From contig ASRH01000010.1 in NCBI GenBank assembly GCA_000565255.1, positions 1 to 32,139 on the forward strand: a stretch of 32,139 nucleotides of DNA, in the 5' to 3' direction. The notes below the pieces were generated by a model. The model was not told where the DNA came from. It made no database searches and was given only the letters and a program-made list of their open reading frames with translations. Positions within the stretch are counted from its first letter, which is position 1. Each line of letters opens with the position of its first letter. The stretch comes from Candidatus Aramenus sulfurataquae (GTDB lineage: Archaea; Thermoproteota; Thermoprotei_A; Sulfolobales; Sulfolobaceae). A program made the position numbers and the translations under genes. Positions 23,035 through 30,824 of the stretch are shown here, one piece after another.

Positions 23035-23544
23035 TTAACTATTGCCGTCGACCGAACCGTTATCTGAGTTCTCTTCCTTTATTATTATTAGTGGTGCGTT
23101 GTTCACGGTAGCGTTGTGAGCGTGCTCAGAGACGGTGTAGTAGAGCACTATGGTTATGTTGTAGGTCCCGCTGGACAAGTACATCTTGTGGCTCTCGTGA
23201 TGGTCCTTTGTTAACGTGATCGTATAGTTGGAGAACTTCAGTACTGCGGTAAACTGAGAGAACTCGCCCTCTAGGGCGCCGTCGTTGAGCTTAAAGGTGT
23301 AGTAGCCGGAGCTCAGCTGGACCTTAGCTTCTGTCGTATAGTTACCGCTTTGCCCTGCGGTGAGGTTTCCTAAGTTGATGTTAGCCATTAACAATATTGT
23401 ATCATTGCTGGAATGGCTGGAATGGCTTGGCGCAGTTATGTGGTAGGATATAGTAGCTATCTGGCCCATAAAGGAGTCCGCAACGGCTATTCCCACTCCC
23501 ACTAGCAGGGCCATTAGGCCTCCGAGGATTAACAGTTTGTTCAT
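23035..23544 (-). CDS. Exported protein, function unknown
   Basis: 169 residues. An N-terminal hydrophobic segment (4-22, ending AVADS) is a Sec signal or anchor. The rest is beta-rich with about eight N-glycosylation sequons (for example NDT, NLT, NYT, NIT, NAT) and a His/Ser-rich stretch (APSHSSHSS), as expected of a cell-surface protein in Sulfolobales. A second His-rich part (KDHHESHKM) might bind metal; this is speculative. It follows the membrane-tethered regulator by 35 bp but has its own TATA box at 23575-23582, so it could be that regulator's target or signal partner. No family was recognised. Confidence 0.82.
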   Translation of the reverse strand: MNKLLILGGLMALLVGVGIAVADSFMGQIATISYHITAPSHSSHSSNDTILLMANINLGNLTAGQSGNYTTEAKVQLSSGYYTFKLNDGALEGEFSQFTAVLKFSNYTITLTKDHHESHKMYLSSGTYNITIVLYYTVSEHAHNATVNNAPLIIIKEENSDNGSVDGNS

Positions 23545-23574
23545 TTTTGGTCTGAGATAACACTTCTCCAGAAG

Positions 23575-23582
23575 ATATATTA
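23575..23582 (-). promoter_or_regulatory. TATA box of the exported protein gene
   Basis: TAATATAT on the minus strand, overlapping the stop codon of the preceding regulator gene, 31-38 bp before ATG 23544. It implies a leader of about 8 bases. Confidence 0.5.
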
Positions 23583-24416
23583 GGAATGCGTTCCGGAACG
23601 GTTCTTGGGAAAGTAAAAAGTCCTGCCCTCTTTCTTCACTTCCTCAACGTAACCAAGGCTGATCAGCTTCTTAACCCTCCTATACGCGGTGGTCTTGGGC
23701 AGCTTAGTGAACTTCATTATGTCTGACAGAGTGTAGTTCCCCTTGTTTATTGCCTCTAAGACAAGCAGGTCCCTGTCGTTGAGCCTCGCCTCGCTTTGTT
23801 GTTCTTCCTTCTCCTCAGGTTCTTCTTCCTTGGGTTGCTCCTTGGCTTCAGGAACTTGTGCTACGACATTCCTTACCCTCAGAAGCTTTACGATAGAGAA
23901 CGCAAAGAAACCGTTCAGTCCCACTAAGACCGCAATCAAAGTATAGATCAAGTTGTAGTTCGGCTGGGAAATAGCTGATCCCCCAACCGTGGAAGGTAGA
24001 TAATAGAGGACGGTGACGTTGTCGGAGTAGAAGGACAGCTTGTAGAATTCGCCTTGGAGGGAGAAGCTGTCGGGGGCCGGGCTCATGTAAGTTACCGTAG
24101 AGGACGAGGGCAGATAAAGCGTTATGTTCAAGGGGTAGGGTTCGTTAAAGGATATGACCCCCTTGCTGAAGGAGGCGACGTAGCTTATGGTAACGTTGCT
24201 CTTATTGGAAAAATACAACAAGTCCCCATGGACGCTGAAGCTACTGCCAGAGACTCTAATGGGGGTCACGTTATGGCCCACCAACTGAAAGCTACTCTCC
24301 CCTGAGATGTTAGCTATCACTGTACCGTTGTAGAAGACTATCAAGGTAGACGAGTGAGAGACAGTTACCGCGAAGGCCAACAACGCTAGCGCTATTAGCG
24401 TCAGCAAAGGCTTCAT
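23580..24416 (-). CDS. Membrane-tethered winged-helix transcriptional regulator
   Basis: 278 residues with a one-pass layout: signal peptide (1-22), beta-rich extracytosolic domain with many N-glycosylation sequons (23-153), transmembrane helix (155-178), Glu/Lys/Gln-rich linker (188-210) and a cytosolic winged helix-turn-helix (212-272: DRDLLVLEAINKGNYTLSDI, then LPKTTAYRRVKKLISLGYVE). This is a one-component membrane sensor in which an outside signal would be passed to a DNA-binding domain still attached to the membrane. ArnR, the membrane-bound archaellum regulator of Sulfolobus, is a functional parallel but has a different domain order. The ectodomain ligand is unknown. Likely targets are the flanking exported proteins and its own gene. 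Confidence 0.85.
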   Translation of the reverse strand: MKPLLTLIALALLAFAVTVSHSSTLIVFYNGTVIANISGESSFQLVGHNVTPIRVSGSSFSVHGDLLYFSNKSNVTISYVASFSKGVISFNEPYPLNITLYLPSSSTVTYMSPAPDSFSLQGEFYKLSFYSDNVTVLYYLPSTVGGSAISQPNYNLIYTLIAVLVGLNGFFAFSIVKLLRVRNVVAQVPEAKEQPKEEEPEEKEEQQSEARLNDRDLLVLEAINKGNYTLSDIMKFTKLPKTTAYRRVKKLISLGYVEEVKKEGRTFYFPKNRSGTHS

Positions 24417-24440
24417 TGTACATAATCTAGCACAAGCAAG

Positions 24441-24450
24441 TAAAAATTTT
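24441..24450 (-). promoter_or_regulatory. Promoter of the membrane-tethered regulator
   Basis: AAAATTTTTA on the minus strand, 25-34 bp before ATG 24416. It shares a 97-bp gap with the divergent promoter at 24482. Confidence 0.5.
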
Positions 24451-24481
24451 AGCCTCTAGTTCCGTCGGTTTCGCATATTCC

Positions 24482-24489
24482 TTAATAAA
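24482..24489 (+). promoter_or_regulatory. TATA box of the divergent exported protein gene
   Basis: TTAATAAA lies 25-32 bp before ATG 24514, a leaderless spacing. Confidence 0.55.
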
Positions 24490-24513
24490 CAGTGGAACTA
24501 CAACTAATCATAT

Positions 24514-24987
24514 ATGAGGCAAAATCTCCTAGTGGCCTTGCTGGTAGTAACGCTTGCGGCAAACGTTGCGCTAGGCATAGAGCTCTACACTGCTCTCCAT
24601 CCCGGTACAACAGCGTTTCCGGGGCCGGGGAATAGTGGCTCCTATACTTCTCAGCCCGCCCACGTAAACACCACCCAAGAGTACTCCTTTTCCTACAAGT
24701 TCATTTACGTCTTCCCCATCAAGAGAGAAGGGGAGTACGTCATCGGGATCAAGCCAAACGCTTCCCTTTTCCAGAGCCTCTACGTTATTATCCAGTTCAA
24801 GAACGGGAAGACCGTTGAGCTTACCTTGTACAACACGTCAGTCCTAGTCCACCTAGAGAAGGAGGATAGAGTAGCCGTTGTATTCGTCACCGGAGTGAGC
24901 TACCAGAACGTCTCCTCTCAGGATATCATGAACTACGTCAACCTATACTACCAGCAGATGTCCTCAAAAGGAGATAGTTCGGACTAG
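24514..24987 (+). CDS. Membrane-anchored or exported protein, function unknown
   Basis: 157 residues. A hydrophobic N-terminus (4-24) is an anchor or signal. A Gly/Pro/Ser/Thr linker (about 30-52) leads to a globular domain with NTT, NAS, NTS and NVS glycosylation sequons, probably outside the cell. No family was recognised. It is divergent from the membrane-tethered regulator across a 97-bp shared control region, so co-regulation is plausible. Two other exported proteins lie on the opposite side. Confidence 0.8.
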   Translation: MRQNLLVALLVVTLAANVALGIELYTALHPGTTAFPGPGNSGSYTSQPAHVNTTQEYSFSYKFIYVFPIKREGEYVIGIKPNASLFQSLYVIIQFKNGKTVELTLYNTSVLVHLEKEDRVAVVFVTGVSYQNVSSQDIMNYVNLYYQQMSSKGDSSD

Positions 24988-24994
24988 GGGAGGG

Positions 24995-25002
24995 TTTTTA
25001 TT
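24995..25002 (+). promoter_or_regulatory. TATA box of the small helical protein gene
   Basis: TTTTTATT lies 22-29 bp before ATG 25024, a leaderless spacing. The same T run could terminate the preceding gene. Confidence 0.55.
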
Positions 25003-25023
25003 TCTCGAGTAGAATACTTACTT

Positions 25024-25374
25024 ATGTTCAAAGAGCTCGTGAAGGCAGTAGATTACTTAAATAAAGGACAAGTGGAAGAGGCAGGGAAGTACCTATTAGA
25101 ACTTGCAAAGAGCGAGGAGAGCGAGGAGCTCTTCAAATTAACGGCGGAAGTTGAGAAGGAGTTGAGGGAGCTGGAGGAAGAAAAGACTCTACTTGACGTG
25201 AACACCAAGTTCGAAGAGGAGTTGAGGGAAGTGGTGAAAAGGGACATGTCCTGCAAGAGGGAAAAGCTCAGGGTGCTCTCTTACGTGATGATAGAGAAGA
25301 TGAGCAAGGGAAACGACATTCTCATCTCCATGATAAGGAATCCCGACTCTGCAAGGCCCCACACCTACATTTAG
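25024..25374 (+). CDS. Small all-helical acidic protein, function unknown
   Basis: 116 residues, strongly charged and predicted wholly helical. The start (MFKELVKAVDYLNKGQVEEAGKYLLELAKS) looks like a TPR-like helical hairpin, followed by a coiled-coil run (EVEKELRELEEEKTL, about 42-56). There is no membrane segment or catalytic motif. Its leaderless promoter is good, so it is probably a real gene. Its stop overlaps that of the convergent ABC permease by 4 bp. It could be a small scaffold or adaptor; nothing ties it to the ABC operon. Confidence 0.78.
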   Translation: MFKELVKAVDYLNKGQVEEAGKYLLELAKSEESEELFKLTAEVEKELRELEEEKTLLDVNTKFEEELREVVKRDMSCKREKLRVLSYVMIEKMSKGNDILISMIRNPDSARPHTYI

Positions 25375-27020
25375 ACGAACTTTATCCCTCCCTTGTAACT
25401 TCCTTTTATTACCCTGTCCACAGCGAAAAGCGTGAGAATCATAACGGGAAATGCGGCTACAAGAGCGGAAGAGGCTAAGAGCCCCCAGTTTAAGCTCTCG
25501 TTACCCAACGCCTCTAGGGCAAATATGGTCACCGTCTGAGCCCCCTGCGGAGGGAACGAGTAGTTATAGGGCGTAGAAGAGAAGACGAGGGGATAGAATA
25601 GGAGGTGCCAGTTGAATATGAAGGAGAGCAGGAGGACAGAGAACGTGGCTGGCCGTGAAAGGGGGAAGATTATCCTTGTCATTTTTCTTCTTATGGAGAA
25701 GACTTCTGCAGCGTCGTCGTATGCCCTAGGGAAGTCAACGAAAAAGTTGTAGAGCACCCAGACGCCAAAAGTTGCCGTGAAGATGGGAGTTGAAAGGATC
25801 AGAGCCCACCAAGTGTTCAGTAGGCTCACTGACGAGAAGAACATGAAGAGCGGTAACACGAAGGAGGCAGAGGGGAGGGAGTATAGGTAAATGGAGAGCG
25901 GTAGTATCCAAGAACCCTTGCCCTTTGAGACCTCGTAGGCTGAGGGAAGGGAAAGGAGGACAGTGAGGACAGAGGCAGTTGAAGCTACAACGACGCTAGT
26001 AACCATGTACGGGGCTGAGGAGCTCAGTGCAGTGAGGAAGTAGGACGACGTTAAGTCCTTTGGGAGGAGGATTGGTGGGTAGCTGAAGTCGAGGTAGGCC
26101 TCCCTAAACGCTACGAGGAACATCCAGTACACTGGAAAGTCAAGGAAGAACAGCAACACAGCTGTCAAAGCGTAGATCAATCCTTTGAACGCCCTATCTG
26201 GTAACCTCAGCTTGAAGGAGGGAAGGAGCTTGTTCCTCTTAGTCCTTATTAAAAGGAGGAGGATAACTGAGGGGATTGTTGCGAAAACGCCTAGGATTGC
26301 TGACGCAACGGCTCCTCCAGAGAAATTGCCAAGCTCGAACATCTCGTCGTAGACGAGTAGGGGCAGGGTCGTGGTGGAGTAGCCTGGGCCTCCTTGAGTC
26401 AGCACGTAGGGTAAATCAAAGTTACCTAGAGAGATGACAAACTGTAATACAAAGGAGAGCCAAAACGCCTTCCCCACTGCCGGGAAGACCACCTTGGAGT
26501 AATATTCAGAAAGTGGTATGCCATCTACCATTGACGCCTCCTTAACCTCTGGCGGAAGTGACCTAATGGCGGACAACATGATTAAGAAGGAAAGGGGAAC
26601 GGAAGTCCAGACGTTTACGAGGACTAGGGTGTAGAGCGCGGTGGACTTGTAGTAGAGAGGGTCGTAGCTTATCCCTAGCAAAAAGGTAAACCACCCGAAG
26701 TGGCCGTAAAGGCTAATTGCCCATATCAACGCGGAAGAGGTAAAGGGGATGGTGTAGGGCAACATGGCTAGGAGAGACGCAACTCTCTTCCCCCTTGACA
26801 TCATGTCTACTGCCATTGCCAAGAAAGAGCCTATCACCGTGGAGGCTATTGCTGAGAGGAAAGAGAACGCAAAGGTGTTGTACACTACCAGTCCCAAGGG
26901 TATGAGGACGAAAACCTTTCCCAACTGATCCAGGTTTGCGCCAACAATATAGAACGTGTACAGGAAGGGAATTACGCCGAACCCGAAGATGTAAACTAGG
27001 TAGGGTATGGAGTACCTCAA
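25371..27020 (-). CDS. Fused double permease of a carbohydrate-type ABC importer
   Basis: 549 residues containing two complete binding-protein-dependent permease domains in one chain. Domain 1 (about 1-265) has the EAA loop EVKEASMVDGIPLSEYY (near 160-175). Domain 2 (about 275-549) has a second loop, DDAAEVFSIRRKMTRIIFP, near 455-475. Most sugar importers use two separate permeases (MalF- and MalG-like); single-chain fusions are better known from iron and thiamine systems. It is last gene of the operon and overlaps the ATPase by 4 bp. The TTG start at 27020 is preceded almost directly by GGGAGGAG (27021-27028), too close for a normal Shine-Dalgarno, so the exact start is uncertain. Confidence 0.85.
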   Translation of the reverse strand: MRYSIPYLVYIFGFGVIPFLYTFYIVGANLDQLGKVFVLIPLGLVVYNTFAFSFLSAIASTVIGSFLAMAVDMMSRGKRVASLLAMLPYTIPFTSSALIWAISLYGHFGWFTFLLGISYDPLYYKSTALYTLVLVNVWTSVPLSFLIMLSAIRSLPPEVKEASMVDGIPLSEYYSKVVFPAVGKAFWLSFVLQFVISLGNFDLPYVLTQGGPGYSTTTLPLLVYDEMFELGNFSGGAVASAILGVFATIPSVILLLLIRTKRNKLLPSFKLRLPDRAFKGLIYALTAVLLFFLDFPVYWMFLVAFREAYLDFSYPPILLPKDLTSSYFLTALSSSAPYMVTSVVVASTASVLTVLLSLPSAYEVSKGKGSWILPLSIYLYSLPSASFVLPLFMFFSSVSLLNTWWALILSTPIFTATFGVWVLYNFFVDFPRAYDDAAEVFSIRRKMTRIIFPLSRPATFSVLLLSFIFNWHLLFYPLVFSSTPYNYSFPPQGAQTVTIFALEALGNESLNWGLLASSALVAAFPVMILTLFAVDRVIKGSYKGGIKFV

Positions 27021-27973
27021 CTCCTCCCGTCGCCCCCGAATACCTTGTACTTTCTCACGGAGAACTTAACTTGGGTCCCAACCTTTAGCTTCTCCTTGCT
27101 GAACGCCCTCACTTCCCCTCCCTCGAACTTAACGTAAACCAAGTACTTGTCCCCCCAGAACTCCACGTCAGAAACCTCCCCTACAAACCCTTCCTGGCCT
27201 AGGAAAACGTCCTCAATCCTGATGCCCACCTCCCCGTTTACGTCAAAGGGCTTCCCGTTAACCAAGCTCATTGGGGGCAAACCAAAGAAGCTGGCCACAA
27301 AGGCGTCTGCTGGGTTTTCGTAGATCTCCTCCGGCGTCCCTATTTGCACAATCTTCCCTTTTTTCATTATTGCCACCCTGTCAGCAAGGGCCATTGCCTC
27401 AGCTTGGTCGTGGGTGACGTAAATGGTGGTTATCCCGTTCTCCATTTGGATCTCCTTCACAAGCCTCCTAGCTTGTAACCTCAGAGGGGCGTCAAGGTTG
27501 GAGAGCGGTTCGTCCATGAGGAAGACCTTTGGCTTCCTCACTAGAGCCCTAGCTAAGGCGATCCTTTGCTGTTGTCCCCCAGAGAGCTCCCCTGGGTACC
27601 TGTTGAGCAAGTCCCCTATCCCAAGGCTCTTGGACACGTACTGGATCCTCTCCTCTGCCTCCTTCTTCTCCAGATCCTCTAAGGGCATTGCCAAGTTCTC
27701 GTATACTGTCTTGTTGGGGTAGAGGGCGTAGTTCTGGAAGACCATGGCCACTCCCCTCTTATGGGGAGGAAACCTCGTTACGTTAATGCCGTCTATTATA
27801 ACCTCGCCCTCAGCCCTCTCTAGCCCTGCAACGACCCTCAAGAGCGTGGTTTTACCGCAACCAGAAGGGCCTAAGATCACAAAAAACTCTCCCTTTTCTA
27901 CCTTTAGGTTTACGTTGTCGAGTGCAACTACTTCCTTGAATCTCCTGGTTACGTTTCTAAGCTCAACGCTCAT
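27017..27973 (-). CDS. ABC importer ATPase, MalK/UgpC-like
   Basis: 318 residues. Walker A GPSGCGKTT (35-43), Q-loop in MVFQNYALYPNKTVYEN, signature LSGGQQQRIALARAL, Walker B VFLMDEPLSNLD and the switch THD are all present. A C-terminal TOBE-like regulatory domain (about 230-318) puts it in the carbohydrate/osmolyte (CUT1) group. It powers the fused permease; being the only ATPase gene in the operon, it would act as a homodimer. ATG 27973 is 4 bp after the binding-protein stop, and its own stop overlaps the permease start. Confidence 0.95.
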   Translation of the reverse strand: MSVELRNVTRRFKEVVALDNVNLKVEKGEFFVILGPSGCGKTTLLRVVAGLERAEGEVIIDGINVTRFPPHKRGVAMVFQNYALYPNKTVYENLAMPLEDLEKKEAEERIQYVSKSLGIGDLLNRYPGELSGGQQQRIALARALVRKPKVFLMDEPLSNLDAPLRLQARRLVKEIQMENGITTIYVTHDQAEAMALADRVAIMKKGKIVQIGTPEEIYENPADAFVASFFGLPPMSLVNGKPFDVNGEVGIRIEDVFLGQEGFVGEVSDVEFWGDKYLVYVKFEGGEVRAFSKEKLKVGTQVKFSVRKYKVFGGDGRS

Positions 27974-27977
27974 GCTT

Positions 27978-29402
27978 TTACCCGTAGTACTGCTCTAGTG
28001 CCTCTACCCACTGTGAAGCAGCTGTGTTAAGAGCTTGTGATGCCGTGGTCTGTCCCTCCAAGTAGCTGAAGACCTGCTGGTTAAAGGATGGTATCAAGTA
28101 ATTGTAGGTCGGCGGTACGTTTGGCGGGTTGGCCCACGCGTTAAGGGCGGCTGTATAGGTAGCGGATAGCCACTCCCTCTCGTAGGAAGGCAACGAGGAG
28201 TTGTGTATTAGGTCAAGGAAGGCCTCCTTGGAGACTGGGAACTTGTCAAACTTAAGGAAGGCTATTTCCTGCATCTGAGGCGAAACGAGGAAAGCCAGGA
28301 ACTCCTCTGCTAGCTGTGGGTTCGCTGAGTACTTGCTCACGCCGAGTAGGTCTGTTCCTGTCTCTGCGTAGCCCCCTGGGAGCGGTGCCAAGTAGGTCTC
28401 GTTGAGCAGCGTGGAGTTAATTGAGGAAAGCTGGGAAGTGAAGAGGAACGCCCCTGGGGCCTGGGCGTAGAACACGGGTATGTTGTCGTAAGACATTTGG
28501 ATGGAGCTGGGAGATGGTTCATAGCTCACCAGTTCTGCGTAGGTCTGCAACGCCTCTATTCCTGCACTGGAGTTAAACGAGGGCAACGGGAATTTGTAGC
28601 CAGGCAGGATGTAGCCCTCGAACATCACGTTGAACCCTGGTATGCCGGATACGTTACCGTGATTAAGGGAGGGGCTTCTGGCGTAGTAGTACCCAAACAC
28701 AGCTGGAAATGCGTCGATTATGCCGTGGGACTCGTGGTCGTCAATTAAGAAGCCGTACTTGGTCACATTGTGGGAGACCAGAAACTGGTCAACGTCTAGG
28801 ACAACGGTCCAGTTCTGCCAAGTACTCGGTGAGAAGTTCATGTGGTACTCCTGGTAAAACTCGTTGGCCAGGGTTTGGTTGTTAAATATTGAGGTCTTGT
28901 AGGCAGTCAAGTAGACAGCAGTCTCGTAGGCTATGCCAACCATTACGTTTTTATGTAAAGTTACGTTGTAGATGATTCCGCCGAAGTCCTCCTGAGAGGA
29001 GATTATGTCGGACATGTTGAACATTGAGGAGTTAAGGGGCAGTAGGTAGGGAGAGACGTCTTGGGCAGAGGTTGAAGTAAAGCCTATTATGTCGTACTGG
29101 GAGGAGTGAGCCTCAAGGACTGTCAGCTCCTTACTTATGTACTCGCTGAACGGGTAGGTTATGACCTTAACCGTTACGCTTGGATGTTCCTCTGAGAACA
29201 GATTTCCTGCGTACTGTATGAACTGCGCTGACTCACCAGAAAAGGTAACCACTGTGAGTGTCACCGGAGAAGTGGTGGTTGTTGTGGTAGACGGTGGGGT
29301 AGGAGTTACGTGGTGGTAAAGCAGAAGATAGCCCGCAACTGCGCCTATAATTATTATTGCTATAACTACGCCTACAATAACTCCAGTGGATACGCCTTTC
29401 AT
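27978..29402 (-). CDS. Extracellular solute-binding protein (family 1) with pilin-like signal peptide
   Basis: 474 residues. The N-terminus MKG|VSTGVIVGVVIAII has a charged/Gly site followed by a hydrophobic run, the class III (pilin-like) signal processed by PibD in Sulfolobus sugar-binding proteins. A Thr/Pro/Ser linker (about 33-47), likely O-glycosylated, precedes a family 1 binding domain (for example SGESAQFIQYAGNLFSEEHP and the terminal SQWVEALEQYYG). It captures a substrate, probably an oligosaccharide, outside the membrane for the downstream ATPase and fused permease. It is first gene of the operon. TATA-like TTTATA at 29442-29447 (minus strand) implies a leader of roughly 15 bases. 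Confidence 0.92.
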   Translation of the reverse strand: MKGVSTGVIVGVVIAIIIIGAVAGYLLLYHHVTPTPPSTTTTTTSPVTLTVVTFSGESAQFIQYAGNLFSEEHPSVTVKVITYPFSEYISKELTVLEAHSSQYDIIGFTSTSAQDVSPYLLPLNSSMFNMSDIISSQEDFGGIIYNVTLHKNVMVGIAYETAVYLTAYKTSIFNNQTLANEFYQEYHMNFSPSTWQNWTVVLDVDQFLVSHNVTKYGFLIDDHESHGIIDAFPAVFGYYYARSPSLNHGNVSGIPGFNVMFEGYILPGYKFPLPSFNSSAGIEALQTYAELVSYEPSPSSIQMSYDNIPVFYAQAPGAFLFTSQLSSINSTLLNETYLAPLPGGYAETGTDLLGVSKYSANPQLAEEFLAFLVSPQMQEIAFLKFDKFPVSKEAFLDLIHNSSLPSYEREWLSATYTAALNAWANPPNVPPTYNYLIPSFNQQVFSYLEGQTTASQALNTAASQWVEALEQYYG

Positions 29403-29441
29403 GGGAACAAGTTATAAACCTACAGTAAAAGGCTTTTCTAG

Positions 29442-29447
29442 TATAAA
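29442..29447 (-). promoter_or_regulatory. Likely TATA box of the ABC importer operon
   Basis: TTTATA on the minus strand, 40-45 bp before the ATG. A second TTTATAA at 29412-29418 is too close to the ATG to serve this start. Confidence 0.4.
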
Positions 29448-29511
29448 GTTTATGAACAGCTTTCAAATTTTCCTAGGGACCTTTCAGAGCTAGTTGTTCC
29501 TTTTTAGCGAG

Positions 29512-29519
29512 TTTATTTA
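29512..29519 (+). promoter_or_regulatory. TATA box of the HtpX-like gene
   Basis: TTTATTTA lies 24-31 bp before ATG 29543, a leaderless spacing. Confidence 0.6.
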
Positions 29520-29542
29520 AAGTAAGATGGGAAACTTCCAAT

Positions 29543-30352
29543 ATGCATTCAGTGCTCCGATATTGGCTAAAGTACTACATTGTCTCTGCCGTGACTATTG
29601 CAATCATTGACGTGTTCGTCTCCCTAATACCGGTCAACTTCCCCTTCTTTCCGATATTCCAAGTGTTTGCCATATTTGCAGTGTGGTACTTGGTGTCTCC
29701 CTTGGTCATGAGGCTAACCTTTAAGATGGCCCCATCTGACGCAGGGGTGGAGGGCCTCGTCTCCTCAGTTGCCAAGCTATTTTCTCTGAAAACGCCTAAA
29801 GTGTTAATAGCCAACGTCGACTTCCCAAACGCATTCGCCTTCGGCAACGTGCTCTGGAGGGGGATGGCCATCACGAGACCCATCTTTGACGTCCTAAACA
29901 GGAGCGAGTTGGAGGCAGTGGTAGCGCACGAGCTCTCTCACCTAAAGAACAGGGACCCAGAGATCCTCCTACTTACTTTGATCGCAGTTAACTCAGTCTA
30001 CGTCCTCCTAGTTACCTACTTCCCTGGGCTCTACGGCTTAGCGTTTGCGCTTTACTTCTTCGTGCTCTTCCCTCTCTTCTTTTACGTGCATAGGGTATTG
30101 GAGAAGAGGGCAGACCTAACTGCAGTGAGAACTTCGCCCTACTTCGCCGTCCCCCTCGAGTCGTCCTTAATAAAGATAGCAGTGTTGAGGGGTAGGAACC
30201 TCAAGGAACTATCTCCTCTTCAAGCTCTCAGCATGAAGGCCTCAATAGATCAAGGCAACTACTTCTCTCTATTTAGAACCCACCCGTCCTTGGCTGAGAG
30301 GCTCAATTACTTAAGCAAGTACGAAGTTTACAATTGGACTATACCTTATTAG
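29543..30352 (+). CDS. HtpX-like M48 membrane metallopeptidase
   Basis: 269 residues. Two N-terminal hydrophobic segments (about 10-30 and 35-58) and two more (about 142-162, 165-184) surround a cytosolic peptidase domain. The zinc site is AHELSH (His129, Glu130, His133) with the third ligand Glu187 in [10 protein letters not shown]. The C-terminal [13 protein letters not shown] is the usual end of M48 proteins. It probably degrades misfolded membrane proteins. It is shorter than typical HtpX (about 290 residues or more), mainly at the N-terminus and after the zinc site. It forms a same-strand pair with the RNase HI gene 22 bp downstream, which has its own promoter. Confidence 0.92.
   Translation: MHSVLRYWLKYYIVSAVTIAIIDVFVSLIPVNFPFFPIFQVFAIFAVWYLVSPLVMRLTFKMAPSDAGVEGLVSSVAKLFSLKTPKVLIANVDFPNAFAFGNVLWRGMAITRPIFDVLNRSELEAVVAHELSHLKNRDPEILLLTLIAVNSVYVLLVTYFPGLYGLAFALYFFVLFPLFFYVHRVLEKRADLTAVRTSPYFAVPLESSLIKIAVLRGRNLKELSPLQALSMKASIDQGNYFSLFRTHPSLAERLNYLSKYEVYNWTIPY
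30344..30351 (+). promoter_or_regulatory. TATA box of the RNase HI gene
   Basis: CCTTATTA lies 24-31 bp before ATG 30375, inside the end of the HtpX-like gene. Confidence 0.55.
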
Positions 30353-30374
30353 CCCACAAACACCAGTTCCTCCC

Positions 30375-30824
30375 ATGGTAGTAGGTTACTTCGACGGACT
30401 ATGTGAGCCCAGAAACCCCGGGGGAATAGCTACGTACGGTTACGTTATCTACTTGGACGACGGACGGGCTATCAGGAGGTATGGGCTAGCTGAAAAGCCC
30501 TTTTCTCCAAACTCCACTAACAACGTGGCGGAGTACACTGGGGTTATATGCCTAATGGAGGAAATGATCTCCCTTGGAGTGAGATCTCCTGTCATAAAGG
30601 GCGACTCCCAGCTAGTGGTGAGACAACTAAACGGGGAATATAAGGTAAAGGCCAAGAGGATCCTGCCCCTCTACGAGAGGGCCGTGAGGCTCAAGGAAAA
30701 GCTAAACGCAACAGTTACGTGGGTGCCAAGGGAGGAGAACAAGGAGGCAGACGAACTGAGTAGGGTAGCTTACGAGCTAGTGAGAAAAAACGTTTTGAGG
30801 GAAGTGGGATGTCCTAAGGTTTAG
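30375..30824 (+). CDS. rnhA: Ribonuclease HI (Sulfolobus tokodaii type)
   Basis: 149 residues, full length. The four catalytic carboxylates are visible: Asp7 (GYFDGLCEP), Glu53 (NNVAEYTG), Asp77 (IKGDSQLV) and Asp126 (NKEADELS). The sequence is very close to what I recall of the S. tokodaii enzyme, including the [12 protein letters not shown] and [16 protein letters not shown] blocks. It cleaves RNA in RNA/DNA hybrids; the S. tokodaii enzyme also cuts RNA/RNA duplexes. The C-terminal tail after [12 protein letters not shown] is shorter or different from the tail known to stabilise that enzyme. The stop overlaps that of the convergent MFS gene by 4 bp (TTAG). Confidence 0.96.
   Translation: MVVGYFDGLCEPRNPGGIATYGYVIYLDDGRAIRRYGLAEKPFSPNSTNNVAEYTGVICLMEEMISLGVRSPVIKGDSQLVVRQLNGEYKVKAKRILPLYERAVRLKEKLNATVTWVPREENKEADELSRVAYELVRKNVLREVGCPKV

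Noticed and set aside
29412-29418. TATA-like TTTATAA just before the ABC binding-protein gene
   Set aside because: Only 10-16 bp from the ATG, which would place transcription inside the signal peptide codons, and there is no alternative downstream start.
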